Assembly (NCBI RefSeq): GCF_024580955.1 | Contig: NZ_JANIKD010000006.1 | Span: 1 to 64,000 of the forward strand | Direction of reading: 5' to 3' | Origin: Corynebacterium sp. 122RC1 | Lineage (GTDB): Bacteria > Actinomycetota > Actinomycetes > Mycobacteriales > Mycobacteriaceae | DNA length: 64,000 nt | Part shown: one piece after another, positions 29,094-40,277 of the stretch | How the letters are laid out: the number at the start of each line of letters is the position of its first letter | How positions within the stretch are numbered: position 1 is the first letter of the stretch | Translations under genes and position numbers: made by a program | Notes under the pieces: model-generated | What the model was told of the DNA's origin: nothing | Databases searched by the model: none | Seen by the model: only the letters and a program-made list of their open reading frames with translations

Positions 29094-29804
29094 TTACTCG
29101 CAATAGGCTACGAAGTTGCGCAGCACCTGGTGTGCGCCGTCGTATGTGTATTTGTGGGTAGTTGCCACAATTGTGTCGTAGTCGGCGGGGGAGAAGTAGC
29201 CGTAGTCGTAGTAGAAGTCCATCCGGGTTTGCAGCGCGTCGGCGTCCATCTCGGCGTGGAATTGGCAGGCCCAGGTGCTGGCGTTGGCGCGCACGATTTG
29301 GATCGGGCAGGTGGGGCCGGTGGCAAGGAGTTCCACTCCGGTACCGACGCTCGCAGCGTTCTCGGTGTGCCCGGTGACCGCGAGGAATTCGGCGGGGAGG
29401 CCGGAGGTGATGGGGTCGTTGAGGCCAGCTTCGGTGAGTCGGACGACGGTGGGCCCTGAGTCTTCCGCCCATTCCCTGTTCACTGATCCTCCGGTGATGC
29501 TGGCTACGAAGGTGTTGCCGTAGCAGAGGAAGAACACAGGCAGGGGGTTGGCTAGGAGTGCTTCAAGCTCTTTGTGTACTTGGAGTTGCCAGTCGTCGTA
29601 TTCAGGTGAGGTGACCAGCAGCGGGCTGCCGCCTACGATGATGCCGTCAAATCCAGCCGTGTCCCCTACGGTCTTGGTGGCGTCGTCAAGCATTCGGTGG
29701 GTCACTTGGTCAGGGGTGAGCCCGGTTGCTTTGAGGACGTCTTGGTATTCTGCGGCGGCGATGTGTTCGCCTTTGCGTGGGGAGACGAGCAGGATGTTGA
29801 CCAT
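29094..29804 (-). CDS. Class I glutamine amidotransferase-like protein
   Basis: A 236-residue class I GATase domain. The nucleophile elbow is FLCYGN (Cys near 94), the catalytic histidine is in CQFHAEMDAD, and a Glu follows two residues later, so the triad is plausible. There is no synthetase domain; such stand-alone proteins (GuaA-like GATase family) act on unknown substrates. It lies six bases after acnR on the same strand. The same neighbour order (acn-acnR-amidotransferase) is what I recall from C. glutamicum. Confidence 0.88.
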   Translation of the reverse strand: MVNILLVSPRKGEHIAAAEYQDVLKATGLTPDQVTHRMLDDATKTVGDTAGFDGIIVGGSPLLVTSPEYDDWQLQVHKELEALLANPLPVFFLCYGNTFVASITGGSVNREWAEDSGPTVVRLTEAGLNDPITSGLPAEFLAVTGHTENAASVGTGVELLATGPTCPIQIVRANASTWACQFHAEMDADALQTRMDFYYDYGYFSPADYDTIVATTHKYTYDGAHQVLRNFVAYCE

Positions 29805-29810
29805 AACGGG

Positions 29811-30383
29811 CTAGTGTACTGCATGCGCGCGCACGGATTGTTCCACGAGGCTGAGTACGGCTTCTAGGTCTTCGGTGGGGGCACCTGAGGCTAGGCGGGT
29901 GATGAACCCGTCGAGCATCGTTTCCAGATATGTGTGTAGTACAGAGATGGGAACGTCGTCTCGCATCCGCCCTGATGCGGCGTTGGCTTCAAGTCGTGCG
30001 CGGACCGCTTGATCCAGTACTTGTTGGTGTGCTTGCCACCTGGCGCGGAATGTGGGGTCGGTGCGTAGCATTTTGGTGATTTCGAGGCGTGTTGCGAGCC
30101 AGTCGTGGCGTTCGGGGTGGGCGAGCATGTCACGCATCACTGCTACTAGGCCGTTTGCGGCTACTACTTCTGCCATGCGGGTGGCGTCTTCTCGCGCGAG
30201 GGCGAGGAAGAGGTTTTCTTTGTCACCGAAGTGGTGGAAGATTGCGCCGCGGGATTTCCCGATGCTTTCTTCCAACCTGCGCACGGTCGCTGATTCGTAG
30301 CCGTATTCGGCGAAGCAGCGCCGTGCGCCTTCAAGGATTTCCTGGCGCCGTTGCGTGAGCTCGGTGGTGCTAACGATTGGCAT
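29811..30383 (-). CDS. acnR: TetR-family repressor of aconitase, AcnR
   Basis: A 190-residue TetR-family regulator. The helix-turn-helix (about 20-65) reads ATVRRLEESIGKSRGAIFHHF. The C-terminal ligand domain is all helical. Position directly downstream of acn and synteny identify it as AcnR, which represses acn in C. glutamicum. A matching operator lies in the acn promoter here (33343-33358). The ATG is preceded by AAGGAG. A terminator-like hairpin lies between acn and acnR, so only part of the acn transcription may reach it. Confidence 0.94.
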   Translation of the reverse strand: MPIVSTTELTQRRQEILEGARRCFAEYGYESATVRRLEESIGKSRGAIFHHFGDKENLFLALAREDATRMAEVVAANGLVAVMRDMLAHPERHDWLATRLEITKMLRTDPTFRARWQAHQQVLDQAVRARLEANAASGRMRDDVPISVLHTYLETMLDGFITRLASGAPTEDLEAVLSLVEQSVRAHAVH

Positions 30384-30400
30384 TGGGGATCTCCTTGGGT

Positions 30401-30432
30401 GGAAAAAAAGGGGGCACGCAGCCCCCCTTTTA
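30401..30432 (-). terminator. Terminator-like hairpin between acn and acnR
   Basis: AAAAGGGGGC (around 30406-30415) and GCCCCCCTTTT (30421-30431) form a strong stem with a five-base loop. On the minus strand it is followed by a T-run (the A7 at 30403-30409), downstream of the acn stop and upstream of acnR. It probably reduces read-through into acnR. Confidence 0.75.
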
Positions 30433-30437
30433 TGGTG

Positions 30438-33263
<2,826 letters not shown>

Positions 33264-33335
33264 TTCATATAGGAAATGTTGATTTTCTGCAGGTGATCGT
33301 TGCGCGCGCAGCAAAAGGCGCGTCGCCTCACGCAC

Positions 33336-33358
33336 ATCCTAACAGTACGGCTGTCCTG
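33336..33358 (-). promoter_or_regulatory. acn promoter -10 and AcnR operator
   Basis: Read on the minus strand, CAGGACAGCCGTACTG (33343-33358) matches, position for position, the AcnR motif I remember from C. glutamicum (CAGNACnnncGTACTG). It is followed by -10 TAGGAT (33336-33341). Binding there would block the polymerase, as expected for repression of acn. Confidence 0.8.
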
Positions 33359-33638
33359 TTGTGGTGGATTCACCCCGTATGGGCGCGGTGGAGCTTCCGT
33401 TTGGCGTTGGCATCCACCCACAAACGGGGCTGTATCTTCCGCTGCGCAGGCGTGTTACGACGAGCCCAGCGCCGCAGCGTTCCCCAACATCGTGTGGCTG
33501 CGGGACGGAATCAAGCTACAAGGGTAGAGAGTGACTTAGATCAAGTTTGTATCATTTACTATCCTGAAGCAACGGTTGAGGGTTGGTGAGTAGTTCGGTA
33601 CGGAGAAGTCAATGCGCCACGCCGGACAGTATTGAAAA

Positions 33639-33654
33639 TGTAACTTAAATCACA
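33639..33654 (+). promoter_or_regulatory. GlxR-like (cAMP receptor) binding site
   Basis: TGTAACTTAAATCACA matches the GlxR consensus TGTGAnnTAnnTCACA with a single mismatch. It lies 360 bases upstream of the NlpC/P60 start and about 310 upstream of the predicted acn transcription start, so NlpC/P60 is the likelier target. Confidence 0.5.
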
Positions 33655-33814
33655 GTAACGTTTTGGCAACAATATCGTCGCAGGTCAGACACGCCCCTGT
33701 GAAAATTGGGACTTATGTGACGCAGGTTTTCTAGCGGGATTGGTTAAAACCGATGCAGACAAAGTGACGCAAGTGCTTTATGGTTCAAATGTCGGCTCAC
33801 GGGTCGATCCCAGA

Positions 33815-33941
33815 AACTTGACTTTCATTTCCTATGGAGGATGGACTTCGGAACTGGGACTCAAAGGAAGCAAGAACCTTTCGCGCATGTGGGGAAGCAC
33901 GCGCTGGAATAATCAAGTTTGCCTCCTAGACCCTGTGAGCC
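33815..33941 (+). ncRNA. Candidate structured 5' leader of the NlpC/P60 gene
   Basis: AAACTTGA (near 33815-33822) and TCAAGTTT (near 33934-33941) form a perfect 8-bp closing helix around about 110 bases. Inside are AAAGG/CCTTT and GCGC/GCGC hairpins, and GGAGG (near the 5' side) can alternatively pair with CCTCC just beyond the closing helix. This multihelix layout suggests a riboswitch-like element. It does not match the ydaO (c-di-AMP) consensus as I remember it. No fold was computed. Confidence 0.35.
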
Positions 33942-33998
33942 GTTTGAGAACTTGAGGAGTCAAACATTGGCTCCAATATGAATGCTCTAGGAGACCAC

Positions 33999-35690
33999 GT
34001 GACTCGTTTGGCTTTGACCCCAACGGCGGCGGCGCGCCCAACCCGCCAGTTGGCGATGGCAGGCACCCGTATCGCAGCCGTCACTGTTGCCGCCGCGGTT
34101 GCTTTTTCACCGCTCGCGTACGCACAGCCCGCGAACCCAAGCGATGCAGAGATCGCAGCCGCACAGGCTGCAGTCGGTTCTTCTGAGGCGTCTGTGGCGC
34201 AACTCGCTACTTCTATTTCTGCCGCCGACGGACAAATCTCCTCGATTGAGCTGACCATCGGTAGCCTCCGCGAAGCCGTGAACAAGGCCCTAGTGGACTT
34301 GGACGTGGCGCAGCAGGCTGCTGAGCAGGCCCGCCAGGAAGTGACCTCCGCGCGCGGTGATTTGGATGCGACTCAGGAGGAGATCGCCAAGGCGCAAGCC
34401 GCCCTCAATGAGATTTCTCGCTCCCAGTACCGCCGTTCTGCTTCTGCTTCAGGCGTGGGTGCGGTGTCAGGCAATGCCACCACCGAGGACGCTCTGGCTC
34501 GCCAAACCTATCTCCGTGTGAACGCTGACAAGCAGCGGGAGGTCATTGCTACTTTGGATCGCCTGCGCACCGAGCAGGCGAACAACGATTCTCGCCTCCG
34601 CGAGGCCCGCAACGTGGCAGAGCTGCGCGCTGGCGAAGCAGAGCAGGCCCGCGCAACCGTGCAGTCGGAGATGGACCGCTCCAACGCCGAGCTCGAGGCA
34701 AAGCTGGCAGAGCACGCAGCCCTGATTGCACAGCGCGTAGAGGCGCAGCGTGAGCTTGATGCTGCTCGCGGCCAGGTCACCGAGCTGGAGAACCAGCGCA
34801 CTGAATACGAGCAGTACCTCGCTGCAGAGGAAGCCCGCAAGAAGGCTGAGGAAGAGGCTCGGAAGAAGGCTGAGGAAGCTCGCCGTGCGGCCGAGGCAGC
34901 CGCAGCGGCACAGCGTGCTGCCGAAGAAAAGGCCGCCAAGGAGGCCGCGGAGCAGGCCGCTCGTGAAGCCGAGGCCGCTGCAGCCCGTGAGGAACAGGCA
35001 CGCCGAGAGTCCGTGGCGGCAGCAGAGGCACTGGTCAGTGCAACCACCACCGCACCCCAGGCGCAAACCCCTGCTGAGACCCCGGCCAGCGAGCCTACCA
35101 CCGCTGAGCAGGCAGAGGATGACCTCTATGTGACCCTCGAAGATGCAGCAGGCGCAGCGGGCGCAACCGGTACCGAATCCTCCGTGATCCCAAGTGAATC
35201 TGCTTCCGCACCGGCAACGAGCGCGGCGTCGGCAAGCGCTTCCACTCCCGCGGTGACTTCCGGAAACCGTGAGGAAAAGATTGAGGCCGTGATTTCTCGC
35301 GCGATGGCGCAAATTGGCACCCCCTACGCCTGGGGTGGTGGCGATGCGAATGGCCCAACCCGCGGTATTCGGGACGGTGGCGTTGCCGACTCCTACGGTG
35401 ATTTCAACAAGGTGGGCTTTGACTGCTCCGGCCTGGTGCTCTACGCATTCGCTGGCGTTGGCATTGAATTGCCGCACTACACCGGCTACCAGTACCAGCG
35501 CGGCACCAAGATCAACCCATCCGAGATGCAGCGCGGTGACCTGATCTTCTACGGTCCCAATGCTGAGCAGCACGTGGCCATCTACCTTGGCGACGGCCAG
35601 ATGCTCGAGGCGCCAAACTCCGGCTCCACTGTCCGCATCTCCCCAGTGCGCTGGTCTGGGATGAGCCCGTACGCAGTGCGCCTGATCTAA
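33999..35690 (+). CDS. Secreted NlpC/P60 peptidoglycan endopeptidase with coiled-coil domain
   Basis: A 563-residue RipA/RipC-type hydrolase. The signal peptide runs to about residue 41 (AYA before Gln). Residues about 45-320 are long Ala/Glu/Lys/Arg-rich coiled coils, then an Ala/Pro/Thr/Ser linker, then the NlpC/P60 domain (about 425-563). The catalytic Cys476 lies in FDCSGLVLYAF and His525 in EQHVAIYLGDG. It should cut peptide stems during cell separation. The coiled-coil part is typically an autoinhibitory or partner-binding module. GTG 33999 was chosen because TAGGAG (33988-33993) lies five bases before it; ATG 33978, seven codons upstream, has no well-placed ribosome site. A long leader with a GlxR-like site precedes it. 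Confidence 0.93.
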   Translation: MTRLALTPTAAARPTRQLAMAGTRIAAVTVAAAVAFSPLAYAQPANPSDAEIAAAQAAVGSSEASVAQLATSISAADGQISSIELTIGSLREAVNKALVDLDVAQQAAEQARQEVTSARGDLDATQEEIAKAQAALNEISRSQYRRSASASGVGAVSGNATTEDALARQTYLRVNADKQREVIATLDRLRTEQANNDSRLREARNVAELRAGEAEQARATVQSEMDRSNAELEAKLAEHAALIAQRVEAQRELDAARGQVTELENQRTEYEQYLAAEEARKKAEEEARKKAEEARRAAEAAAAAQRAAEEKAAKEAAEQAAREAEAAAAREEQARRESVAAAEALVSATTTAPQAQTPAETPASEPTTAEQAEDDLYVTLEDAAGAAGATGTESSVIPSESASAPATSAASASASTPAVTSGNREEKIEAVISRAMAQIGTPYAWGGGDANGPTRGIRDGGVADSYGDFNKVGFDCSGLVLYAFAGVGIELPHYTGYQYQRGTKINPSEMQRGDLIFYGPNAEQHVAIYLGDGQMLEAPNSGSTVRISPVRWSGMSPYAVRLI

Positions 35691-35711
35691 GGGCACGCCC
35701 TAAGGTCCCGA

Positions 35712-35757
35712 CACCCCGTACCAACCTCACCGCCATGGTGGGGCAAGGTACGGGGTG
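35712..35757 (+). terminator. Large perfect-stem hairpin after the NlpC/P60 gene
   Basis: CACCCCGTACC (35712-35722) pairs perfectly with GGTACGGGGTG (35747-35757), with an inner CACC/GGTG stem. It lies 22 bases after the stop. There is no T-run on the plus strand, so it may act as a transcript-end stabiliser or factor-dependent terminator rather than a classic intrinsic one. Confidence 0.6.
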
Positions 35758-35811
35758 AAGTTGTTTGTCCAACTTTCGTTTGAAGCGAGGGTTCTTCTAT
35801 GCTGTTTCCTT

Positions 35812-36942
35812 ATGGGTCCGCACACAACTTCTGAGTACGTTCCGGCAAGCATTCCCGTTGAGGAAATCGACGCTTTATTGCTGTTGTCTTTCGGCGGTCC
35901 CGAGGGCATGGATGAGGTCCGCCCGTTCCTGGAAAACGTCACCGCTGGGCGCGGTATCCCTCCGGAGCGCCTTGATGAGGTGGGTGCCCACTATTACCAC
36001 TTCGGTGGCGTCAGCCCACTCAATGCGCTCAACCGGGAGATGATCGCCAACATTGAGCAGGAGTTGCGTTCTCGCGGGATGGATATCCCCGTGTACTTTG
36101 GCAACCGCAACTGGAAGCCCTACGCGGGGGATGCGGCCCGCGAGATCGCCCAGGCCGGCCACCAGAACGTGGCAGTGTTCGCCACCTCCGCATGGGGCGG
36201 CTACTCCGGCTGCTACCAGTACGATGAGGACATCCAAAAGATGCGGGCGCTCATCGCCGAAGAAGGCCTGAGCGAGGTGCACTTTTACAAGCTCAGCCAG
36301 TTTTTCGCGCACCCAGATTTCCTGGACATGCAGGCGCGAGCCACCCGCGCGGCATTTGCAGAACTTGGGTTTGCTGATCCGCAGCTCGCGGCGGCTTCAG
36401 CGCAAGCGCGCCTGGTGTTCACCGCTCACTCCATCCCGGTTCCCGCTGATGAGGGCTCCGGGATCGCCTCCGACGGCACGCTCTACTCCAATCAGGTCGC
36501 TCAAGCCGCTGCGGGCACCGCCCAGCGACTGGGCATCACGGACTACGACGTTGTGTGGCAGTCCGCCTCTGGCAACGGCCGCATTCCGTGGCTCGAGCCG
36601 GACATCGTGGACCACGCGGAAGCGCTCCACCACCAGGGCGTAAGCGCGGTGGTCGTGGTGCCGATTGGTTTCATTTCCGATCACATGGAAGTGGTTTGGG
36701 ATTTGGATAATGAGCTGGCCGACGCCGCCAAGGACCTAGGCATGCAAGTCGCCCGCGCGGCCACCGTCGGTCCGTGGCCGGAATTCGCAGCCTTGGTGGT
36801 GGATTTGGTGCAGGGGCTTTCGGCTCCGGGGGACATCCCCGTAGAGGGCCCGGTAGCTCAGCGCGGCTGCACCGTGGACGGTGCGCCCTGCGCAGTGGGG
36901 TGCTGTCAGCCTCGCAAGCGCCCCCACTCGGCGCAGCAGTAG
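35812..36942 (+). CDS. hemH: Coproporphyrin III ferrochelatase
   Basis: A 376-residue ferrochelatase; in actinobacteria this enzyme (also called CpfC) inserts iron into coproporphyrin III. Visible motifs are [22 protein letters not shown] at the start, the iron-binding histidine in FTAHSIP, and [15 protein letters not shown] with the catalytic glutamate. The C-terminus has a cysteine cluster ([14 protein letters not shown]), which together with the internal Cys fits the 2Fe-2S cluster of actinobacterial enzymes. The -10 TATGCT (35798-35803) ends eight bases before ATG 35812, so a leaderless transcript is likely and the upstream in-frame extension is rejected. The last 37 bases overlap the convergent gene. 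Confidence 0.95.
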   Translation: MGPHTTSEYVPASIPVEEIDALLLLSFGGPEGMDEVRPFLENVTAGRGIPPERLDEVGAHYYHFGGVSPLNALNREMIANIEQELRSRGMDIPVYFGNRNWKPYAGDAAREIAQAGHQNVAVFATSAWGGYSGCYQYDEDIQKMRALIAEEGLSEVHFYKLSQFFAHPDFLDMQARATRAAFAELGFADPQLAAASAQARLVFTAHSIPVPADEGSGIASDGTLYSNQVAQAAAGTAQRLGITDYDVVWQSASGNGRIPWLEPDIVDHAEALHHQGVSAVVVVPIGFISDHMEVVWDLDNELADAAKDLGMQVARAATVGPWPEFAALVVDLVQGLSAPGDIPVEGPVAQRGCTVDGAPCAVGCCQPRKRPHSAQQ

Positions 36943-37661
36943 CTCACCGCGGCCATGCGGGCCAGGCGAATCGGCCTGCCCAGGCCAAGGAGCTCTGGGT
37001 CAAAGGTGTGATCGCCTAAGCGGTCCACCACTGTTTCCACGATCGCTGCAACGCGGTCCGCGCGCGCAATGAGTTTGCCCGCCCGCGGCGGCACCTCTGG
37101 GGGTAGCCCCGCGGGGTTTTCATAAAAGTCCTGCAACGTTCCCACCGTGAGCCGCGGATTTGCGTGGCTTGATGTCCCGTGGTCCATTGATTCGATGAGC
37201 TGGGCGGCAGTGTTGGTGGCTTGGGTGAGCAGGGCGTCGGCGTCGCCGGGGCTCAAAAATGCCCGCGTCCGCAAGGGGCCGTGCATCTCCGATTCCCACA
37301 GCGTGACCTCCGGCAGAAACTTCGGAGTGAGCAACATCGCTTCCTCCTGAGCGTTCAGGATTGCTATCGCTGCTGTCTGACCTGCGTCGTGGGTGTTACC
37401 TGGCCCGGCGAGCAGCAATTCCACCCGCGGGTGGTGGGGCTCTAACCCCAACTCCCGCCCCTGGTCCTTATCGAGCTCGGCGTGCCTTCGCACGTACGCC
37501 GCCAGCTCGGTGAGGCCCTGCCCGTCTGGGGTGGTGAAAAGCCCGCCGAGCTGCTCGAGTGCCTCGCTGAGCGCGTCGAAACTTTGCTGATGATACAGCC
37601 AAGCTGCCCACCATATCGCTGCGTTTTGGGTTGGGGAGTAGACATGTGCGCGCAAATCCAT
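36906..37661 (-). CDS. Conserved-looking hypothetical protein
   Basis: A 251-residue cytoplasmic protein with no signal peptide, membrane segment or motif that I recognise. It is rich in Ala, Leu and charged residues and has an N-terminal [15 protein letters not shown] stretch. The -10 TAGGCT (minus strand, 37671-37676) ends nine bases before the ATG, consistent with a leaderless transcript, and diverges from the DUF3097 gene. The 3' end overlaps hemH by 37 bases in a convergent arrangement. The codon use looks like that of its neighbours, so I take it as a real gene. Confidence 0.8.
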   Translation of the reverse strand: MDLRAHVYSPTQNAAIWWAAWLYHQQSFDALSEALEQLGGLFTTPDGQGLTELAAYVRRHAELDKDQGRELGLEPHHPRVELLLAGPGNTHDAGQTAAIAILNAQEEAMLLTPKFLPEVTLWESEMHGPLRTRAFLSPGDADALLTQATNTAAQLIESMDHGTSSHANPRLTVGTLQDFYENPAGLPPEVPPRAGKLIARADRVAAIVETVVDRLGDHTFDPELLGLGRPIRLARMAAVSYCCAEWGRLRG

Positions 37662-37695
37662 GATTGCTCAAGCCTAGCCGATACCCTTGGAGCCT

Positions 37696-38535
37696 ATGGA
37701 TCCGTATAGTGGCGACATTTTGCAAGGACACCAACGCAAGCAACCGCGGCAATTTCCGCAGGTACCGGCCAAGCCGGGCGAGGTCGTGGAAGTGCTCGCC
37801 GATGGTTATGTGGGTGCCGTAGTGGGGTTTGAGCGCACCTACGACGGCGACTTCGTGCGCCTGGAGGACCGCCGCGGGGCAACCAGGATTTTCAAGATGC
37901 GCCCCGGCGCGTTCATGATCGACGGCCAGCGCGTGACCCTCACTCGATATGTGGAGCAGCGCGACCCCCGCCAGAACCGTTCCAACTCCGGTTCGCGGCG
38001 CGTGGAAAACGTGCAGGCCAAGGTGGCGGCGCCGTCGCGGATCTGGGTGGAGGGCATTCACGACGCGGCCATTGTGGAAAAGGTTTGGGGGCACGACCTG
38101 CGTGTTGAGGGTGTGGTGGTGGAGTACCTAGAGGGTCTGGACAATTTGGAGGCGAGGCTCAACGAGTTCGGTCCGTCGCCACAACGGCGGGTGGGGGTGC
38201 TCGCTGATCACTTGGTGGAGGGTTCCAAGGAATCGCGCCTGACCGAGCAGGTGGGTCCAGATGTGCTGGTGACAGGGCATCCATTCATTGACATTTGGGC
38301 GGCCGTCAAGCCGGAACGCCTGGGGCTGCGCGCGTGGCCGGAGGTTCCCTATGGTGAGGATTGGAAAACAGGCGTGTGCCGCCGCGTGGGGTGGAGTGAC
38401 CCCAAGGAGGGCTGGAATCGGGTGTATTCCGCGGTGAGCACCTACAAGGATTTGGACACGACGTTGGTCGGCGCCGTGGAGCGCCTCGTGGATTTTGTCA
38501 CCACCCCGAGCCTTTCCAAGGCCGACCTGATGTAG
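37696..38535 (+). CDS. DUF3097 family protein, possibly Toprim-like
   Basis: A 279-residue actinobacterial DUF3097 protein of unknown role. The N-terminal part (about 25-90) looks like a small beta domain (VVEVLADGYVGAVVGFERT). The second half resembles a Toprim fold: IWVEGIHDAAIVEKVW (Glu119, Asp123) followed by VGVLADHLVEGSKES (Asp171). That is the Glu then Asp pattern of primase/topoisomerase/OLD nuclease domains, but the DxD is incomplete (DHL). ATG 37696 was chosen over TTG 37687 because the -10 TACCCT (37682-37687) lies eight bases before it. The family is known; the Toprim link is my inference. Confidence 0.8.
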   Translation: MDPYSGDILQGHQRKQPRQFPQVPAKPGEVVEVLADGYVGAVVGFERTYDGDFVRLEDRRGATRIFKMRPGAFMIDGQRVTLTRYVEQRDPRQNRSNSGSRRVENVQAKVAAPSRIWVEGIHDAAIVEKVWGHDLRVEGVVVEYLEGLDNLEARLNEFGPSPQRRVGVLADHLVEGSKESRLTEQVGPDVLVTGHPFIDIWAAVKPERLGLRAWPEVPYGEDWKTGVCRRVGWSDPKEGWNRVYSAVSTYKDLDTTLVGAVERLVDFVTTPSLSKADLM

Positions 38536-38558
38536 CAAACGTCTGTATCCTTTAGTCC

Positions 38559-38984
38559 GTGGGTGCATTAATTTGGTTAGTAGTTGCCATTGTGCTCGCC
38601 GGCATTGAGATTTTCGCTGGTGAGCTGACGTTTCTGATGCTTGCTGGCGGCGCCTTGGCTGCCGCGGGCGTTGGGCTTGCGGATGTTCCCGTGTGGGTGG
38701 AGGTCGTGGTGTTTACGGCCGCCTCCATCGGGCTGCTGTTTTTTCTCAAGCCGGTGCTGCGCCGGAGATTGCAGACACAACCTCTCCAGGCCCATGACAC
38801 CAAGGCGCTGGTCGGTTCTTCTGCCAGCGTGGTGGAGCAGGTCAGTGCAGCCGGGGGAATTGTGCGTCTCGACGGCACCTTTTGGTCCGCGCGCCCGCTG
38901 GATTCCAGTGAGGTGTTCGAGGACGGGACCATGGTGCAGGTTGTACAAATTGATGGATCCACGGCAGTCGTAGTCAAAGCCTAA
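38559..38984 (+). CDS. NfeD-like membrane protein
   Basis: A 141-residue protein. Two to three membrane helices (about 2-25, 28-45, 48-68) are followed by a C-terminal OB-fold domain (about 80-141, ALVGSSASVVEQV ... GTFWSARPLD ... DGTMVQVVQIDG), the NfeD layout. Short NfeD proteins pair with SPFH/stomatin proteins, and such a gene follows after 15 bases. The GTG start is preceded by -10 TATCCT (38546-38551) at seven bases, suggesting a leaderless transcript for the pair. Confidence 0.9.
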   Translation: MGALIWLVVAIVLAGIEIFAGELTFLMLAGGALAAAGVGLADVPVWVEVVVFTAASIGLLFFLKPVLRRRLQTQPLQAHDTKALVGSSASVVEQVSAAGGIVRLDGTFWSARPLDSSEVFEDGTMVQVVQIDGSTAVVVKA

Positions 38985-38999
38985 GAATTGAGGATCGAC

Positions 39000-40277
39000 G
39001 TGAGTTTTGAATTAATCTTTGTCGCGGTGCTCTTATTGTTCGCACTGGTGGTGGTAGCTCGCTCGATTGTGCTGGTACCACAGGGTGAAGCAGCGGTGAT
39101 CGAACGCTTGGGAAGTTACACCCGCACCATTTCTGGCGGGATTTCTCTCCTTGTGCCCTTCGTGGACCGCGTGCGCGCCAGGGTTGATACCCGTGAACGC
39201 GTGGTGTCCTTTCCGCCGCAGGCTGTGATTACCCAGGACAACATTACGGTGGCCATTGATACCGTGGTGACCTTCCAGATCAACGAACCCGAACGCGCCA
39301 TTTATGGCGTGGACAACTACATCGTGGGTGTGGAGCAGATCAGTGTGGCGACGCTTCGTGACGTCGTGGGTGGCATCACCCTGGAAGACGCCCTCGTGTC
39401 CCGTGAGATGATCAACCGCCGCCTGCGCGGCGAGCTGGACGCTGCCACCACCAAGTGGGGCCTGCGCATTTCCCGCGTGGAGCTCAAGGCAATTGATCCA
39501 CCACCATCCATCCAGCAGGCCATGGAGCTGCAGATGCGTGCGGAGCGTGAGAAGCGCGCCACCATCTTGGCGGCCGAGGGTAAGCGCGAGGCGGACATCC
39601 GCACAGCTGAGGGTGAAAAGCAAGCGCAGATCCTGGAGGCTGAGGGCTCCAAGCATGCAGCCATCCTGGCTGCGGAGGCAGAACGCGAGTCCACCATTCT
39701 GCGCGCCGAGGGCCACCGTGCGGCAAAGCTGTTGGAGGCACAGGGTGAGGCGCGCTCGATCCAGAAGGTCAACGCCGCCATCAAGGCCGCTCAGGTGACC
39801 CCAGAGGTGCTGGCCTACCAGTACCTAGAGAAGTTGCCACAGCTCGCCCAGGGCTCCGCGTCCACCATGTGGATGATCCCAATGCAGTTCGGGGATTCCC
39901 TGGAGCAGTTTGCAAAGGCCCTGGCCAACAAGGGCGAAGACGGGGTGTTCCGCTACGAACCCACCCCTGCGGATCAACACTCACTGGACATCGCCTCTGA
40001 GGACGATCACGAAGCCTGGTTCAACACCAACAGCAACCCAGAAATCCAAGCCGCACTCGCCGAGGCCAACAAGGTGGCCAAGCAAACCGTGGATGAAGCA
40101 GTGGCTAACACCGCGGTGCCCAATGTTGAGGCCAATGTTGAGGCTGATGCGTCCATAGCGCCAAAGCAGCTCGAGCAGCTCGAGCAGGACCAGGGATTCG
40201 GCAACCCCTCCGCGACAGCCACTGAGCAGCCCCGGCACCTTGCTGCTGAAACGGAGCCGGGGACAGAGACGAACTAG
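39000..40277 (+). CDS. SPFH/band 7 (stomatin-like) membrane protein
   Basis: A 425-residue protein: an N-terminal membrane anchor (about 3-25), then the SPFH domain (VPQGEAAVIERLGSYTRTISGG ... VDTRERVVSFPPQAVITQDN), then a long Ala/Glu-rich helix (about 170-270, repeated AEGKREADIRTAEGEKQAQ pattern), then a disordered acidic tail. SPFH proteins oligomerise into membrane microdomain scaffolds; the NfeD partner is just upstream. GTG 39000 was chosen because GAGGA lies just before it; the in-frame TTG 38988 is less likely. The tail overlaps the convergent HTH gene by four bases. Confidence 0.92.
   Translation: MSFELIFVAVLLLFALVVVARSIVLVPQGEAAVIERLGSYTRTISGGISLLVPFVDRVRARVDTRERVVSFPPQAVITQDNITVAIDTVVTFQINEPERAIYGVDNYIVGVEQISVATLRDVVGGITLEDALVSREMINRRLRGELDAATTKWGLRISRVELKAIDPPPSIQQAMELQMRAEREKRATILAAEGKREADIRTAEGEKQAQILEAEGSKHAAILAAEAERESTILRAEGHRAAKLLEAQGEARSIQKVNAAIKAAQVTPEVLAYQYLEKLPQLAQGSASTMWMIPMQFGDSLEQFAKALANKGEDGVFRYEPTPADQHSLDIASEDDHEAWFNTNSNPEIQAALAEANKVAKQTVDEAVANTAVPNVEANVEADASIAPKQLEQLEQDQGFGNPSATATEQPRHLAAETEPGTETN

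Larger units (their letters stand above)
33264..33998. promoter_or_regulatory. Divergent acn / NlpC-P60 control region (735 bases)
   Basis: No protein gene is supported here. A 71-codon open frame (33740-33955, TTG start) has no Shine-Dalgarno and overlaps the predicted RNA structure. The acn side holds a -10 and an AcnR operator. The NlpC side holds a GlxR-like site (33639-33654) and a long, probably structured leader (33815-33941). Confidence 0.7.

Noticed and set aside
33541-33620. A ydaO-like element (GGTACGGAGAAG near 33597)
   Set aside because: One short resemblance to the c-di-AMP riboswitch core occurs, but the other conserved blocks are absent.
33740-33955. A 71-codon open frame upstream of the NlpC/P60 gene
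   Set aside because: It needs a TTG start without Shine-Dalgarno, has no recognisable product and coincides with the predicted RNA structure.
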